Assembly (NCBI GenBank): GCA_024734555.1
Contig: JANPWX010000653.1
Coordinates: forward strand, 685,443-749,442
Source of the DNA: Trochalopteron elliotii
Taxonomy: Eukaryota > Chordata > Aves > Passeriformes > Leiothrichidae
Reading direction: 5' to 3'
Length of the DNA stretch: 64,000 bases
Part shown: positions 45,001 through 57,060 of the stretch, piece by piece
Position numbering within the stretch: the stretch's first letter is position 1
Layout: every line of letters begins with the position of its first letter
Translations under genes and position numbers: made by a program
Notes under the pieces: model-generated
What the model was told of the DNA's origin: nothing
What the model saw: the letters and a program-made list of their open reading frames with translations, nothing else
Databases searched by the model: none

Positions 45001-47731
45001 AATCAAAACCATGCTTGCATGCCACAAGTTGTTTTTCTGTGTTCTGTACTGTTACATAAGCATCACCATAAAAAAGAAATTACTTTGCCTGTCTTTAAAG
45101 CAGTATTCTCATCAGGGAATTCTGCAGGTAAATTATTGGGGGAATATTCAGTCCAATATGGAGCTGCAAGAAGGCCTGTCCCCCATGAGGCACAAAAAGT
45201 TGCTGGACTCCTAAAACCATGAAGAAAAAAGTCAACACATTTTAAAATACACCCCTCCAGCCTACTGGCTAAAATCTCTGACATGGTCCATCCACAGAGC
45301 ACCCCCAGAGCCAGTGCAGCAGAAGGAATCAAATGGTTCAAGGACAAAGCGTTGCTCAGTTAAACCCTGTGCAAACTCAGGTCAGTGATCACAGGGAGCA
45401 GGTGTCACATCAGGGGCTCCTCTGCCCAGGAGGTACCAACCTGTGAAGTGACTCCCTACCAGGGACTGAAACAGTGACCAATGTGACCTCCTCTGGCTGA
45501 AGAGAAGACAACACAGCACCTTCTACACACTCAGAATTTGCAGCCCTGAACCACTTGGCTCCATTCCCTTCCCTAGCTTTTCAGAGGAGCAGAAGGAAAG
45601 CACAGGCTGCACACATAAACCTGCATTTTTATAACTATAAGAGTTTTATGGTGTGGAAGAAAAGCTTTGGTACCTGCTGTCCTCGGAACAGAAGATCCTC
45701 CATGAGCCTTAAAGTCAATGCAGGGCTCCTCACAGCAGATCACTGACCCAGAGCAGGACTTCCCATCTGGGGAGAGAGAGTTTGGCAGGACAGGGCACCA
45801 TGTGGGAAGGGGAGTGAGGAGACATGTCCTACCAACCCAGAAGGGTCACCCACACTCTGCCAGGGCTATCTTCAAAAGGTCTAGCCAGGTGGGTTTGGTT
45901 TAGTTTTCAAACTGCACCAACAAAGGCCTTCCCCATTCCCCAGTCCATCATAAGTAACCTGTAAGCTTTCAACAGACTCATTTCTTTGTGCTGAAAGCTG
46001 CTCACTTGAAGCCTAAAGAATATGACACACTCTCATCTGCACATCTCACCACTGCCAACCAATTTTAAAGATGTCTCTTTAAAAAAGTCATTCCACTCTC
46101 ACCCAGGGCACCAGCAGGTTTAATTTTTCCCAACTTTTCTCATCTGCCCAACTTTTCCATTTGCAAAGTAACACTCAATGCTCAGCCTGCTGTTCTTCAG
46201 AGGATCACAAATCTGTCTTTAACATATGGTGGGTCCTGAAGGTACTGTAATCTCTATTTTACACAAGGAGAAGGCAGAGACAAGCAAAGGGGAAAATTTC
46301 TAAAGCTTCTAAATGACTGTGAAACTGAAGTAATTTTCAAAAGACAATTGGACACTGCAGAGCTGAAGTTAACCTTGCATGTCCTTCAGTCACATCTCAC
46401 AATGAAATGCCCTCAATTCACTTCAGGCAAGGTCCTCAAAGCCACACAGGGACCTGAAGAGTATCACAACAGGAAATTCCAAGTCTAAAATGCAGAGCTA
46501 CATGAGACATGACTTCTCCCCTCCTCCAACCTAACAGTCCACAGGAAACCAACTTTTTCACCAAAAGAAGGCATTTGGGTACCTCAAGTTTTCTTTCCTC
46601 TGTGCTGAGATCCAAACATTGTGGCCAAGCTGAACCTCTATGCACTGATGCCTGTGAAGCCCCCTCGGGTCTGGGGAGTGGTGGGCAGGGCCAGCTCTCC
46701 TCAGCTGGCTCTGCTGTCCGTGTGAGGGAGCAGACACTCCGAGTTCCATTTAAAGATGTGGCTGGGGGAAGAGGGTGTGGCTGGGGTGGCCCCAAAACAG
46801 CACCCACTGCCAGGGCAAGGTGGTTGCAACCTCTCCCTGTGCATAGAGGCACTGGGTTTGGACTCAGCCTCCAGGGCTGGTTTTGATTTTTATCCAGAGA
46901 TGTTTTAATGCAAATGATACAGTAAGCAGCCTTGGGAATGCTTCCAGATACCTGCTCCCCACCTGCCTTTAGGTAGGCAACAGTCAGGCCCCCACTTGCT
47001 TCTCCTCTCCGGGTCTGCGACTCCTTCTCTGCACCATGGCACAACTTCAATAGGAAGGGCTGAGAGGTTGCCTACAGCCTGGGAAGGGACAGGTGGATTT
47101 GAATATCCCTTGGGAGAAGGAGGACCCAAACCCAAGTTCGACCACTTCTGAGATGAGTATTAAAACCATTAAGTTATTATATGAAAACCACCACACCAAT
47201 CATTTGTATCTTAAGCAGCAAGTGCAAGGCTGTGAGCTGAGACCTGAGCAGCAGGGGCAGGTTTGACTCACCTGGCCGGGTTTGGAACTTGCAGAGTGTG
47301 GGAGCTGCTCGTGGGATGCAGCGTGAGAGCTGGCATGGGGATGCAGGTGGGAAAAGGGTCTCCAGGAGTCTGAGCAGACAGCAAGAAAAGTACTGTGGAG
47401 TGAACCAGATCCTGCAAACAACATCTGTTCCCACCATTTGAAGTCTTAACCTTACTTCAGGGTTAAAATGTCAAACTAAAATCTCTCTTATCACCACCAA
47501 AGTGCTTTTACCTTGAATTTTTAAGCATTTGTTTAAGCTGAGGTTAAAAAGAGTCTGGGCTCCTTGACTTTTAAGCAGATCATAAAACTCTCTGGAGTAC
47601 AATAGGCTACAAAATGTTTCTAAGTTTTCCCAACGATTGCATGCCTAGTGAGCTTCTTGCACCTTCTTCATTCTCAGACTACAAGAGCTTAGCTGCAAAA
47701 GTTTAACTAAAGGCATTTCTTAAAGGAATTT
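42086..47731. other. Intergenic, no gene supported
   Basis: Unique sequence with an AT-rich repeat near 44.7 kb. The 204-codon minus-strand frame at 46436-47050 and the 147-codon minus-strand frame at 43352-43795 are the longest intact ones. Neither shows a recognised domain, and both overlap opposite-strand or shifted frames. HTT is expected on this side from mammalian gene order but no exon of it was recognised. Confidence 0.45.
44691..44761. repeat. AT-rich low-complexity block
   Basis: Interleaved ATTT, AC/AT and TATATA runs over about 70 bp, apparently a decayed dinucleotide repeat. Confidence 0.7.
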
Positions 47732-47794
47732 TTAGAGTAGCTGTTGAAAACACATTGGCTAAGAGCTTAGAGTAGCTGTTAGCCAATGTGTTTT
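47732..47794. repeat. Perfect 16-bp inverted repeat overlapping a 14-bp direct repeat
   Basis: AAAACACATTGGCTAA at 47747-47762 is exactly reverse-complementary to 47779-47794, with a 16-base loop. In addition TTAGAGTAGCTGTT at 47732-47745 is repeated exactly at 47767-47780. The second copy lies in the loop and overlaps the right arm by two bases. Confidence 0.9.
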
Positions 47795-49361
47795 TTTCAC
47801 AACCCAACATAATAAAGTATCAGTTAGCTCTGCATTTTATTGTTAGGGAAAAGGCTTAATTAAAGAGCAACTCTACAAGTGTGTTTTTAAATACTGTGAG
47901 CCTGATTTTCTTCAAATTCGTTTTTTCTTCCAATTTTTTAGATATATATTTCAAAGAAGAGAAAGACTATTTGGAAGTTGCAAAGAAGTATTTTGAGTAA
48001 AAAAAATCAGATTTTAACCTTACAGAAACAGACTAACCCTAAAAATAGGAGGTATGAGGTAGAAAAGTGGCACTTTTTGACAAAATAGGAGGTATCCCTC
48101 TAAATAGGGATAGATGAATAGGCTGAGTAAATGGAAATATTTGTAATTCATTTTAGACATTTAGCAAGATACTTTTGTAGGTAGATGTGTACAAGATCTC
48201 CAGAATATGTTTCAGGCCCATTCAGAAATAAAACCTGAAACAAGACTTTGATTTAGATTTCAGACTCATCTTGATGACACAGTCATTAGTTTATCCAGAA
48301 GCATTAAAAGTGAACAGCAAGTGCCCTACACTTCCTCCCACAGAATAAGAAAGTGAGAGGTAAAATTCTCTGTCATTCCACGCTGATGATTTTTAGACAG
48401 GATTTCCCACTCACCTTAGCAAGGTGATAATTAAAAAATCTCTGCCAAGGAACACAACCTCCTCACTGGACCCCCGCAGCTCTGAACACAGCTGCTGCTG
48501 GAATTTGATTTTCTGTATCTAGAACATCACAAAGTGCTAGGGAGACTCATGTCAGGAAAAAGTACACAGTTACACAGAGATTAAATTCCTTGGAAGTCCT
48601 TTTTTTTTTTCTCCATTTGAAGGAAAAAGAAGAGAGAACCCTGCATTTTGCTAAAGGACACAGACACAGCTTATGGTCTGTCCAGCCAAGCACCTGATGG
48701 CTACAAAAGAAATACCACACTGTTGTGTCTCCAGTGGCTTGCTACAGCTATTTTTTTCAGCATATGCAGTGGTGCAGGAGCATTACAGAGTTTAATATTG
48801 CTTTTGTCTTTTGGAGAGCAATGCCAGCCAATCCTCCTCCTATCATATTATTTAATCAAATATCAAAAAATTAATTATACCACATGCCAATACAGAGTGC
48901 AGTCTTACTGGCCCTAAATCACAGTCAGGTTATGCTTTTGTAACTAATACTCTCTCTAAATATGCCCAACTTGATTGAGCTGTACCCTCTGCCTTTTGAG
49001 AAGGATTTCCCAAGTGCATTTCACAGGATGGATCCACTCCCCACAGGGGATATCTGAGCTCAGGCTTTTCTCCCCCCACAGAACACCAAGGTGCAGACAG
49101 AGCTTGCCTGATATCCACAGCAGTTGTGCTCTCTGTCAGTGTGTGTTCTGCACCACAAAGAAAGAGAATCCAGACTGCAGCAAGCCCTGCTGCACACACC
49201 ATCACCCTCCTCTGACTCTCTGAGGAAAGCCTTTGTGCCCACTGTGTCACTCTCCCAGCATGGGCTGCTGTCACCCAAACCCAAGGCTGGTACCAGCATC
49301 ACCCCTTACCCAGAGACAAGAGAGCTCTCACTGCCCTGTATCCTTCCTCCTCTTTCACATC
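47795..49361. other. Intergenic, no gene seen
   Basis: Unique AT-rich sequence up to the solo LTR. The phrase AAAATAGGAGGTAT occurs twice near 48.05 and 48.08 kb. Frames of up to 114 codons near 49 kb overlap on both strands and were not recognised. Confidence 0.5.
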
Positions 49362-49991
49362 TGTCCTAGGGTGACTTTATGATGCTTGTATCCCCAATCA
49401 TCTGTTCTGTTTGTGCTGTGTATTGAGTTCTGTGCCTTTAGGACTGGTTCTGAGGGCAAAGCAGGAGAAGGAGAAGTGCCGAGGTTGTTTTGAGAAAACT
49501 GCCTGACTCTACATATTCTTCTCCTGGACTGTGGTTCTTCTAAAGCACAGACCAGCAAGAGGACAGAGATCTCCTTTGCTTTTAATTAGCCTTGGCTAGC
49601 TGAAGCAGAGAAGTTCCCTGGACTGTTTTTTCCTTTTTCTTGGGACTGTTTAAGCCTGGACTGAAAACCCAGAGGAGCACCAAGGGCTCACACCTGCGGC
49701 CCACCGGGGCCTGCACCTCCAGAGGGACTGGTAAGAGACTGAGCAAGCTGAGTGACCCACAGCAAGGACTTTCTGAATTTACCATCTCACTTCAGAGCAA
49801 CAAGAGGTTTTATTGTTTCATATTAATTATTTTTATGCTTGTGGGCATTTTGTTTGTTAAATAAATAGTCTTTTCCACTTTTCTCCAAGTAAATTTTTTC
49901 CCGCACTGGTTGGGGGATGAGTCGTTTGGGCTTGTTTTCCAGAGGAATCCCATTCGAAGGTTTCCTCCCAAATTTGCACTAAACCAGGACA
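49362..49991 (+). mobile_element. Solo LTR of an endogenous retrovirus, plus strand, with perfect target duplication
   Basis: The 630-bp element begins TGTCCT and ends AGGACA, a perfect 6-bp terminal inverted repeat with TG and CA ends. It is flanked by ACATC on both sides (49357-49361 and 49992-49996), an exact 5-bp target-site duplication. A poly(A) signal AATAAA is at 49860-49865, in the right place for R/U5. No gag, pol or env sequence is present, so the provirus has recombined to a solo LTR. The sequence reads like LTR families I recall from songbird genomes. A 5-bp duplication fits class III (ERVL-like) or some class I elements. Confidence 0.92.
49860..49865 (+). terminator. LTR poly(A) signal
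   Basis: AATAAA inside the solo LTR, about 130 bases before its 3' end, in a TTGTTAAATAAATAGTC context. Confidence 0.7.
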
Positions 49992-51689
49992 ACATCTCAG
50001 TCGAGAATTTTCCTGCTTGGCCCTGGAGCTCAGCGCTGATTTAACTCCCCACAATTTGGCAGCGTTTGTTTTCTCAGAGCGACCACCATCATTCTCTCAG
50101 AACATGGAAGAAAGCAAAGATCATGTGAGGAAAATCCAACACTCCCACAGAGCACTGTGGGCTCTCCTACACCACCCACCAGCCTGTCCTTCATGCCAGC
50201 CCACAACATCTTCAAACCCTTCAGCCCAGCTCCCAGGCAGATATTCCAGTGAGATGGACATTCATTGCAGAGCTTGGTCAGTGACACAGTTGCTTCTGTG
50301 GTTGCAAAATATAGCCAAAATCTGGCAAAATATCCCCTCTAGTTCACACTTCTGTCCAGGTCAGTCACCAAAGATGCTCCACATAAGCTAGAGATTGGGT
50401 GTTGGTACAGCACTCAGTAGCCAAGAAGAAGCAGAAACTCCCAATGAATGCTAAAAAAGACAGCTTCTACTCAGATTTAAGCTATGTACCTAGACAGAAA
50501 GGGTGGTTCATCAGGAGACTGGTGTGGCCTCTGAAACAAATGCTTCAAATTCTAAATATTATCTGGTTTGATCCAAATGGATGCCTTTTCTGGGCCTGGC
50601 ACTAACCAAGATAAACCTGCGTGCTTTAAACAAGAAGTAGCAGCAGAACTGCAAATGTCTTTTCCATAGACCAGGGTAGTGCCTCACCTTTTCTCTTCAG
50701 ATATAATCCTAGTCTCACAGTTACAGTGCCCAGAGCCTTCCCAGATTCCCAGAGAATAGTCTCTAGGATGTATTACAATAGTATAGATGTAAAATGGTTT
50801 TGTGGATCACTGAAGGCATCTTCCCCTGAATTGTGATGTGTTTTGAGAGCTTTACAAACCAGGAAATACTATGCATCAAGCCATGAAAATGAAGGAATTT
50901 TTTTTCCTACATGGATTATATAAAAAATTTTGGCCCACTTAAAACAGACATCCTCAATTGAAATTATATCTGGCTACAATGAGGTAGTGGTTTTGTTATG
51001 ACTGATTCATTACTGCACAAACTTGATTTTTAGTACGGGAAAAAAGGGGGTTCCCTGGTATGGAATTTTTTCTCAGATAAAGTAAGGAAAACTGATGTAA
51101 CAAAAGGGAAGAATTCCTTTAACTATGGCTATATGGGGGATTTTGTCAGCCTAATTATTCTGCATCAGAAACAACCATGAACTCTTCTCTCCCAGTGACT
51201 ATCTCAATCATCTCTCTGAACAGAATGAGCAAAAAATTCCTCTGTACCTTCCTTCCTTTAATGAGGACTATGGGAAACAGCAGAGACATCAGACACTTTA
51301 CATGCTTACCTCTCCCCATATGTCCCACAGATGCCAAAACTCAAAAGTTTCCCTTCCCTGATGTCAAAATAAATATGAAAAAGGATTTTCACAAACATAA
51401 AAGAGATGGGGAAGGGAAAATTGGGCAGCTTCTCAGTGGATATGATAGATAATTCAGATGCAACCCAAAAAAAAATTGGGTTAGAATCTATCTCAGTTTT
51501 CAGGATGAATGACACTGCTGAACAAGGGGGGAATGCACAATAGGTGGTGTAACAAGAGTAGGACAGCTGTCTACTGACATGTAGGCAGAGCTGAACAAGC
51601 TTTATGCATTCAGGGACCAGACAGTTCTCTGGCAGCATTTGAGAAACACGTGAAACACATGAAAAAGCTGTGTGCCATGGTGCCAGCAG

Positions 51690-51745
51690 CAGTCTGGACA
51701 TGGTGATCCCAGGGGTCCTTTCCAACCTGTGTTTAAACCTCTTGG
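51690..51745 (+). mobile_element. Possible CR1 3' tail remnant
   Basis: The phrase GGTGATCCCAGGGGTCCTTT followed by CCAACCTGTG resembles the last part of a CR1 3' UTR. The terminal octamer repeat is missing and no coding part was recognised, so this is weak. Confidence 0.3.
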
Positions 51746-53001
51746 CAGAGAAACCCTTCTGTGCCCATGACCATTCTTGCAGCTTTCATATGTCCTATTT
51801 CTACTTCTCTTGTATTCAAGACACAGTTACTACACTGTGCAACACTTGGGCACATTGTGGATTTACACACAAACCTTTTTTTGGTTTCATTTTAGGTCTT
51901 CTTTAAAGTCTTTTACATCCTATTTATCATCCTGATCACTCCTAAGGATTGAGCTGATACCTTCCAAGAACTACTCAGAATGACAAGATATTTTCCTGAA
52001 TGGTGACATCTCTGTGAATGTCTATGTACAGTTTTTTCCTTTTCTGCATTACTTTGCAGATGTCTAGATTAGGTGAGAAAATGGAGAATATTCACAACCA
52101 GTTTTAATTTTAACCTACCTTGAAAATTTCTTACTGGTGAGTTTGTCAATTCTCCGTTTTTCACTAATTTAACAATAGAGAAATTAACAGAGATTCTTGC
52201 CACCTGGTGATGTCCTGCAATTTGAAAAAGGATGATTCAATCCCCATTTTCTATTTTTTTACCTAATTAGAACCATTACCAGTTCAAAACTACTGGAACA
52301 TATTCCCTTTTATACATTTACTGTTTAGGGGGTTTGATGACTATTGATAAGGGACCTTGGAAGTCCAGCTATGCCTTAGGAGCTGAATCACCTCTGCACA
52401 AGGGCTGCTGGGCTTCAAAGTACACAGATATGTGACAGCTTCCTTCTACAACATTCATTTTTACATTGACCCAATATGTCATATTTACAAGCCTTCATTT
52501 CATTTTCCATAAATTTGACCAAGGCAGGCTCGATTTACCAGCGTACCCAGCCCTTTAAACATCAGTTGCATTTGCCACCTTCACTTGCCACATCAATTAT
52601 TTAGTTCATATCAAAGGAAACCATTAATTTAAAAACTCCACATTTGGGACTCTTGGGTGGCTACCATGGCTACCACCTATTTTTATCAATGGCATTACGC
52701 ATTTATCCAATTGTTCTAAACCTGTTCTGCTGACACTTCAGTTTAAAACACACTTTTAGATGCTTTCAGAAACCAAAATTCTCCAGAAAAGAGAGCTCCC
52801 TGAGATGTTTTATAATGAACAGCAAATCAAAGATTTATTTAGCCTTGCTGTAACAGCCCTGTGTACTTTGAGTGCTCTTATTACACTGCAATTGCCTATC
52901 AAGCCTGCTGATGGACAGACTCCCTAACCTTCATGTGTTTGAAGGGGTTTTCTCATTGTTTCTTTGAGTTTTGCAAGTTGCTCCTCAAAATTGATTTCAC
53001 C

Positions 53002-53034
53002 TGCCTTATTTAACTTGCCTTATTTAACTTGCCT
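53002..53034. repeat. 14-bp tandem repeat, 2.4 copies
   Basis: TGCCTTATTTAACT occurs at 53002-53015 and 53016-53029, followed by TGCCT. Confidence 0.85.
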
Positions 53035-53415
53035 GTATGCTCTTTTCTATTTTCTCTGTTCAAACACAACCTCCACTTTCTGAAAGATGTCTTTGCACTC
53101 CTAACATCATTCTGCTCTTCTACTGAATAACACCAGCTTTTCAGAGAGTCCTCCTCAACCCTTTTGATAGAAGAGCATGCACACTTCTTGGGCTCATATT
53201 ATAAAGCCTTCTTACCAGCTGCCTGATTTCTGCAAGTATCTTACCCTTTTAGCTGCTCCTTTGAACAGCAAAATTCATGTAATCATTCATATGTTTACCT
53301 ATTCCACCTCTGAAAAACTGTATTGTTGGCACAGGGACAAGAGAACTGAGTTTGTCATGGTCATGGCACATTGCTCTGGGTCAAAATCAGCATTGTCTTT
53401 TCCCCATTACATTAA

Positions 53416-53447
53416 ATCACAGAATCATAGAACAATTTTATGTTGTT
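53416..53447 (-). mobile_element. Possible tip of a CR1 LINE, minus strand
   Basis: ATCACAGAATCATAGAAC is the reverse complement of the CR1 3' terminus, followed by only a dozen bases that might be CR1. It would be an extremely short insertion or a remnant. Confidence 0.4.
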
Positions 53448-56400
53448 TCACACACCCATGTTACTTTCCCTATTGTCTCTCACATCAAGGCCTTTCTCCT
53501 TTTCTGATCCTCAGCTCAGTGTCTTTGGTGTTCCTCCATTTACCTCTGCAGAGAAAGGCCCTTTCTTCCCTTGGACTTCACTCATCCCTCTGGATAACAA
53601 GCATCTCAAACAAATACCAGCCTCTCCTCCAAATTAAATTGCTCCACTTGCCAAGGAAAGGGTAGCCCATATTTCCAAAACAGAGTCCTCATATTTTCTC
53701 AGCCAGCATTTAGATGTAGAATTTTCCAGACAGTTTCATGACCGTGCCTCAGTCATCACTGTGCAGTGATACCAATTACAAACACAGCCAACATCAATAT
53801 CAACACCTCCACACATGAAACAAGAAATGTATTTCTCTAGCCTTTTTTTCCTTTGTTTCCCACAAGAGAACTGAAGTTCCCTGGAAGGGCAGTTTCTTCA
53901 CACCTCCAGGATAGTTTGGATGACAAGCCTAAGAAGATTAGCTTTTGTAATGCTTTCTAAAAACCACTGTAAGGAGAATCACTGGCACGGATGACTGATT
54001 TTCATCCAGGAGATTCTAGCATTGTTCCACTATCTCATGCATTTGCTAGGATTTCATTTCCTTCTGGAGCCTCGAGGGAGATTTCATAATCAGCACACCT
54101 GGTATGTGTAGTATAAATAATTAAGGGGATGCCCTCTCTAACAATCTATGCAGAAAGGCTGTTCTGCTGTAAGAAATGGCCTGGATCACAGCCTTGTTAG
54201 AAGAAAGAACTATTAGGATTACAAGATCCTTTCCATTTCCAGACTCAGAAAGCCTCATGAGCATTTTCTGAACCAAATGGAGTCAAGGTAGAGGGACCTA
54301 CTCAATCAGTGTGTTTATGGGTAGTTTCAACATCATTCTTTCTATGCTGTCAGTATAAATGGTACTTTGTCACCATTTTTCTATCCCACAATTTAATTTA
54401 TTGCTTGCCTTAAGAAAAAAGATCATGACACCAATTTAGCTTATAATCACATCAAGAAAAACACTTTATGTGACAAATCTGGCAATAAGCCAGTGCTGCA
54501 TAAACTGGTTTAATGACAAAAAAAACTTAGGGCAGACCATGTAAAAAAGGATAGAGATCATGAGATGCTCTCCACACTTAGCTTTATCTATTCAGCAATT
54601 TGTAAGGGCAGTAGTTGTTACAGCCCAGACTCTGGTGGTCTTTGATGGTGTTTTCCCCAGAAATTAAGAGCATGAAAGTCCTCACAAAGTGGACATTATT
54701 AGAAGAAGGAATTATTTCATTATCACAAATGGACAAAATGTGCAGGACGTACAAATTCATGTCTGACAGCTCACATTAATATGGTGGTAGCATCTGCACA
54801 TTTTGATGTGAAAATTGGGTTCTTTTGATTGGTTTGGGTTTTTTTCCCCTGAAAGTAAAGCCCCTCAATAGCTGGACATATCTAGAAACTTTCACATAAG
54901 TGCTTTGTGCCTTTCTCTGCTTTACCAAAAGAACCCTTTGTTCTGAATTCTTCTGTCTGCTACCTTTGATCAATCCTTTGTCTTAATCTGCATTTATTAC
55001 TTACTCTACAGATCCCTCATTGGAAATATTTATTTTCTTTCCCTAAACCCAAACTCAAGTTTTACTTTAAAGCTTCTAAAAAAACTTTTATCGTATCATG
55101 TGCTTCCCTTTATGGTGCCATCTGTAACTAAAGTACAGCACAGTAAATGACATATTTGTGATTTGGAATCCAGTTTTGCAGATAACAGAGGTTAAGCAGC
55201 TCATTTAAATATGCCTCTGTGATACATAACTGAAATAGATTCAAACACTGAGATTTGCTCACCATCATTACTCTCACTTTCCAACACATTAATTGGATAT
55301 AGGAAGTCAAATCAAAAAACTCAGCTTCTCATCAAGGACTGTGTCTTAAATTCTGATTTTCTTTTTACAGCTGAAAAAATGATAATGAATCATTTGGCAC
55401 CATAATATTAGACCTGATATGAACAGCACCAGACATGCAACATTGTGTGAACACATTCTCACCCTTTCAACTTGCCCAGTTACCTCGGGTCTATATGAAG
55501 CTCTTACATGTTTTTTTAAAGCAGATTTGAGAGACCTATGACTAATTAAATCTATTGCTATTAGTGTGAGTACGCCATACTTAAATTAAATTTTTAATGA
55601 GTTATGAACCATGAGCATATTCATCACCAGAATTTCTCTCTTTCTAGAATATAATTGGATACTATAATTGGACTGATGGGGCACATCCTTACACCTGCAT
55701 GTTGCTTCAGGGGGACTCTGCTTGCATGCAAAGGTCCTCTAGAAACTCCAGTCACAGCATGATGAAGTATCACAGGATTATGGTCATTCTTCCAAGACAA
55801 ATAAAGACCTTAACCTTCTAACTTTGTCTTGGTAACATCAAAACCTTAGCCCTCAATTTCGAAAAAGAGAAGGAAAAAGTTACCAAGATAGAAGGATCCA
55901 GGCACCCCATGATAAAATTCAGTGTTTGGTTTCAGTCAGGCCTCTTCTTACCCTACACAGAGCATCAGGATGCACAGGATGTGTTAAACCCATTTCAGAA
56001 GGCTCAGCAAAAAGTGGGTTTCAGTTTAGGAGGTGGTAACAGGTAGGCTCTGAGCACGCCTGGAGTGAAGAGCCTACTAGTAAATATTCACAAGCTGAGC
56101 AACATTTTCCCCCCTCTTTGAGAAGTAAATGTGTGATTTGAAAAGGTGCAGAGTGGATCTACTTCCACAGAACAAGCACTTGACTGCTTCAGGTGCTCTG
56201 TGAAGCTCAAGACTCACCTTTCTCCTCTGCGTGCTCCAGTGGGATCCCTTGACCCCGCTCCCCTCAGCCCCTGGTCTGCAGGGGCACAGCTCTCTGAGCC
56301 CACTGACCCCACTGTGCTGTAAGAGCCCCTAAGCCGTGGGGACTAAGGGGTTAATCCAGCTCGCAGGCATCCATCAAACCGTGCTAAGAGCATTCCACAG

Positions 56401-56859
56401 AAATACCATCCTGAGCCAGCAGCCCAGCAGGAGCAGCCAACCTGACAAACTGTGTCCGGGCAGCAGACACACACCGGCTTTGGGGATCAGCAGCAAGAGG
56501 GCGTTTTGGCATTTTGTGGGGCCCTCAGGAGCCCTTGGAAACCCCTGGGCACGGAAAACTGGCCATTGTATGGACAGCTGCATGGGGGAAACAACCCTGG
56601 AAGCCATTTAGGCAGCATTAGCTGTACTTTGCTTGAAACAGACTCATTTCGAATTCTACCACCTGTTTAAAAGGCAAAATACTTCCTCGTCCATTTTAAA
56701 AGCTGTGGCTCTGTTCCCCCCCTTCTCTTTGCATTACACGTGGTGAAGACATGCTCCTACAGGAGAACACAGAACCTGTAGCTGTGAGTGTCCCAGGCAC
56801 TGATCCCTATCAGGCTACACAAACCAGAGCTTTAGCAGTCTCTCAGGAGTTTGCTGCAA

Positions 56860-57060
56860 AAGCAATTGGAAGTGCAATTAACAACAGCACATCTTAGGAT
56901 AGGGAAAGACTTCTAACTAGAAGCTAATTAGGAGGGCAAACACTGAAGCTTGTTAGCTGAGATGCTAATGAGAATTATACTTGAGTGGCAGCAGACTAGC
57001 TATTCAGAGTTAATTAGAAACCTCAGCTGATAGTATATTGCTCTTAAGAGCTTTCAAAAC
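56860..57060. promoter_or_regulatory. TAATTA-rich block, candidate regulatory element
   Basis: Homeodomain cores occur repeatedly: GCAATTAAC near 56.87 kb, GCTAATTAGG near 56.92 kb, GCTAATGAG near 56.96 kb and GTTAATTAG near 57.01 kb. GCTAAT and AGCTGA phrases recur. The block is unique sequence inside a GC-richer neighbourhood. Function is inferred from motif density only. Confidence 0.25.

Larger units (their letters stand above)
49997..56859. other. Intergenic, no gene seen
   Basis: AT-rich unique sequence after the LTR. The longest open frame, 162 codons at 53177-53665, has a low-complexity hydrophobic and Ser-rich composition, no recognised domain, and includes the tip of a CR1 element, so it is judged non-coding. 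A short GC-rich block at 56.2-56.6 kb is unassigned. Confidence 0.5.

Noticed and set aside
53177..53665. 162-codon plus-strand open frame
   Set aside because: It runs through the tip of a CR1 element and has low-complexity Ser/Leu/Phe composition; a second frame overlaps it.
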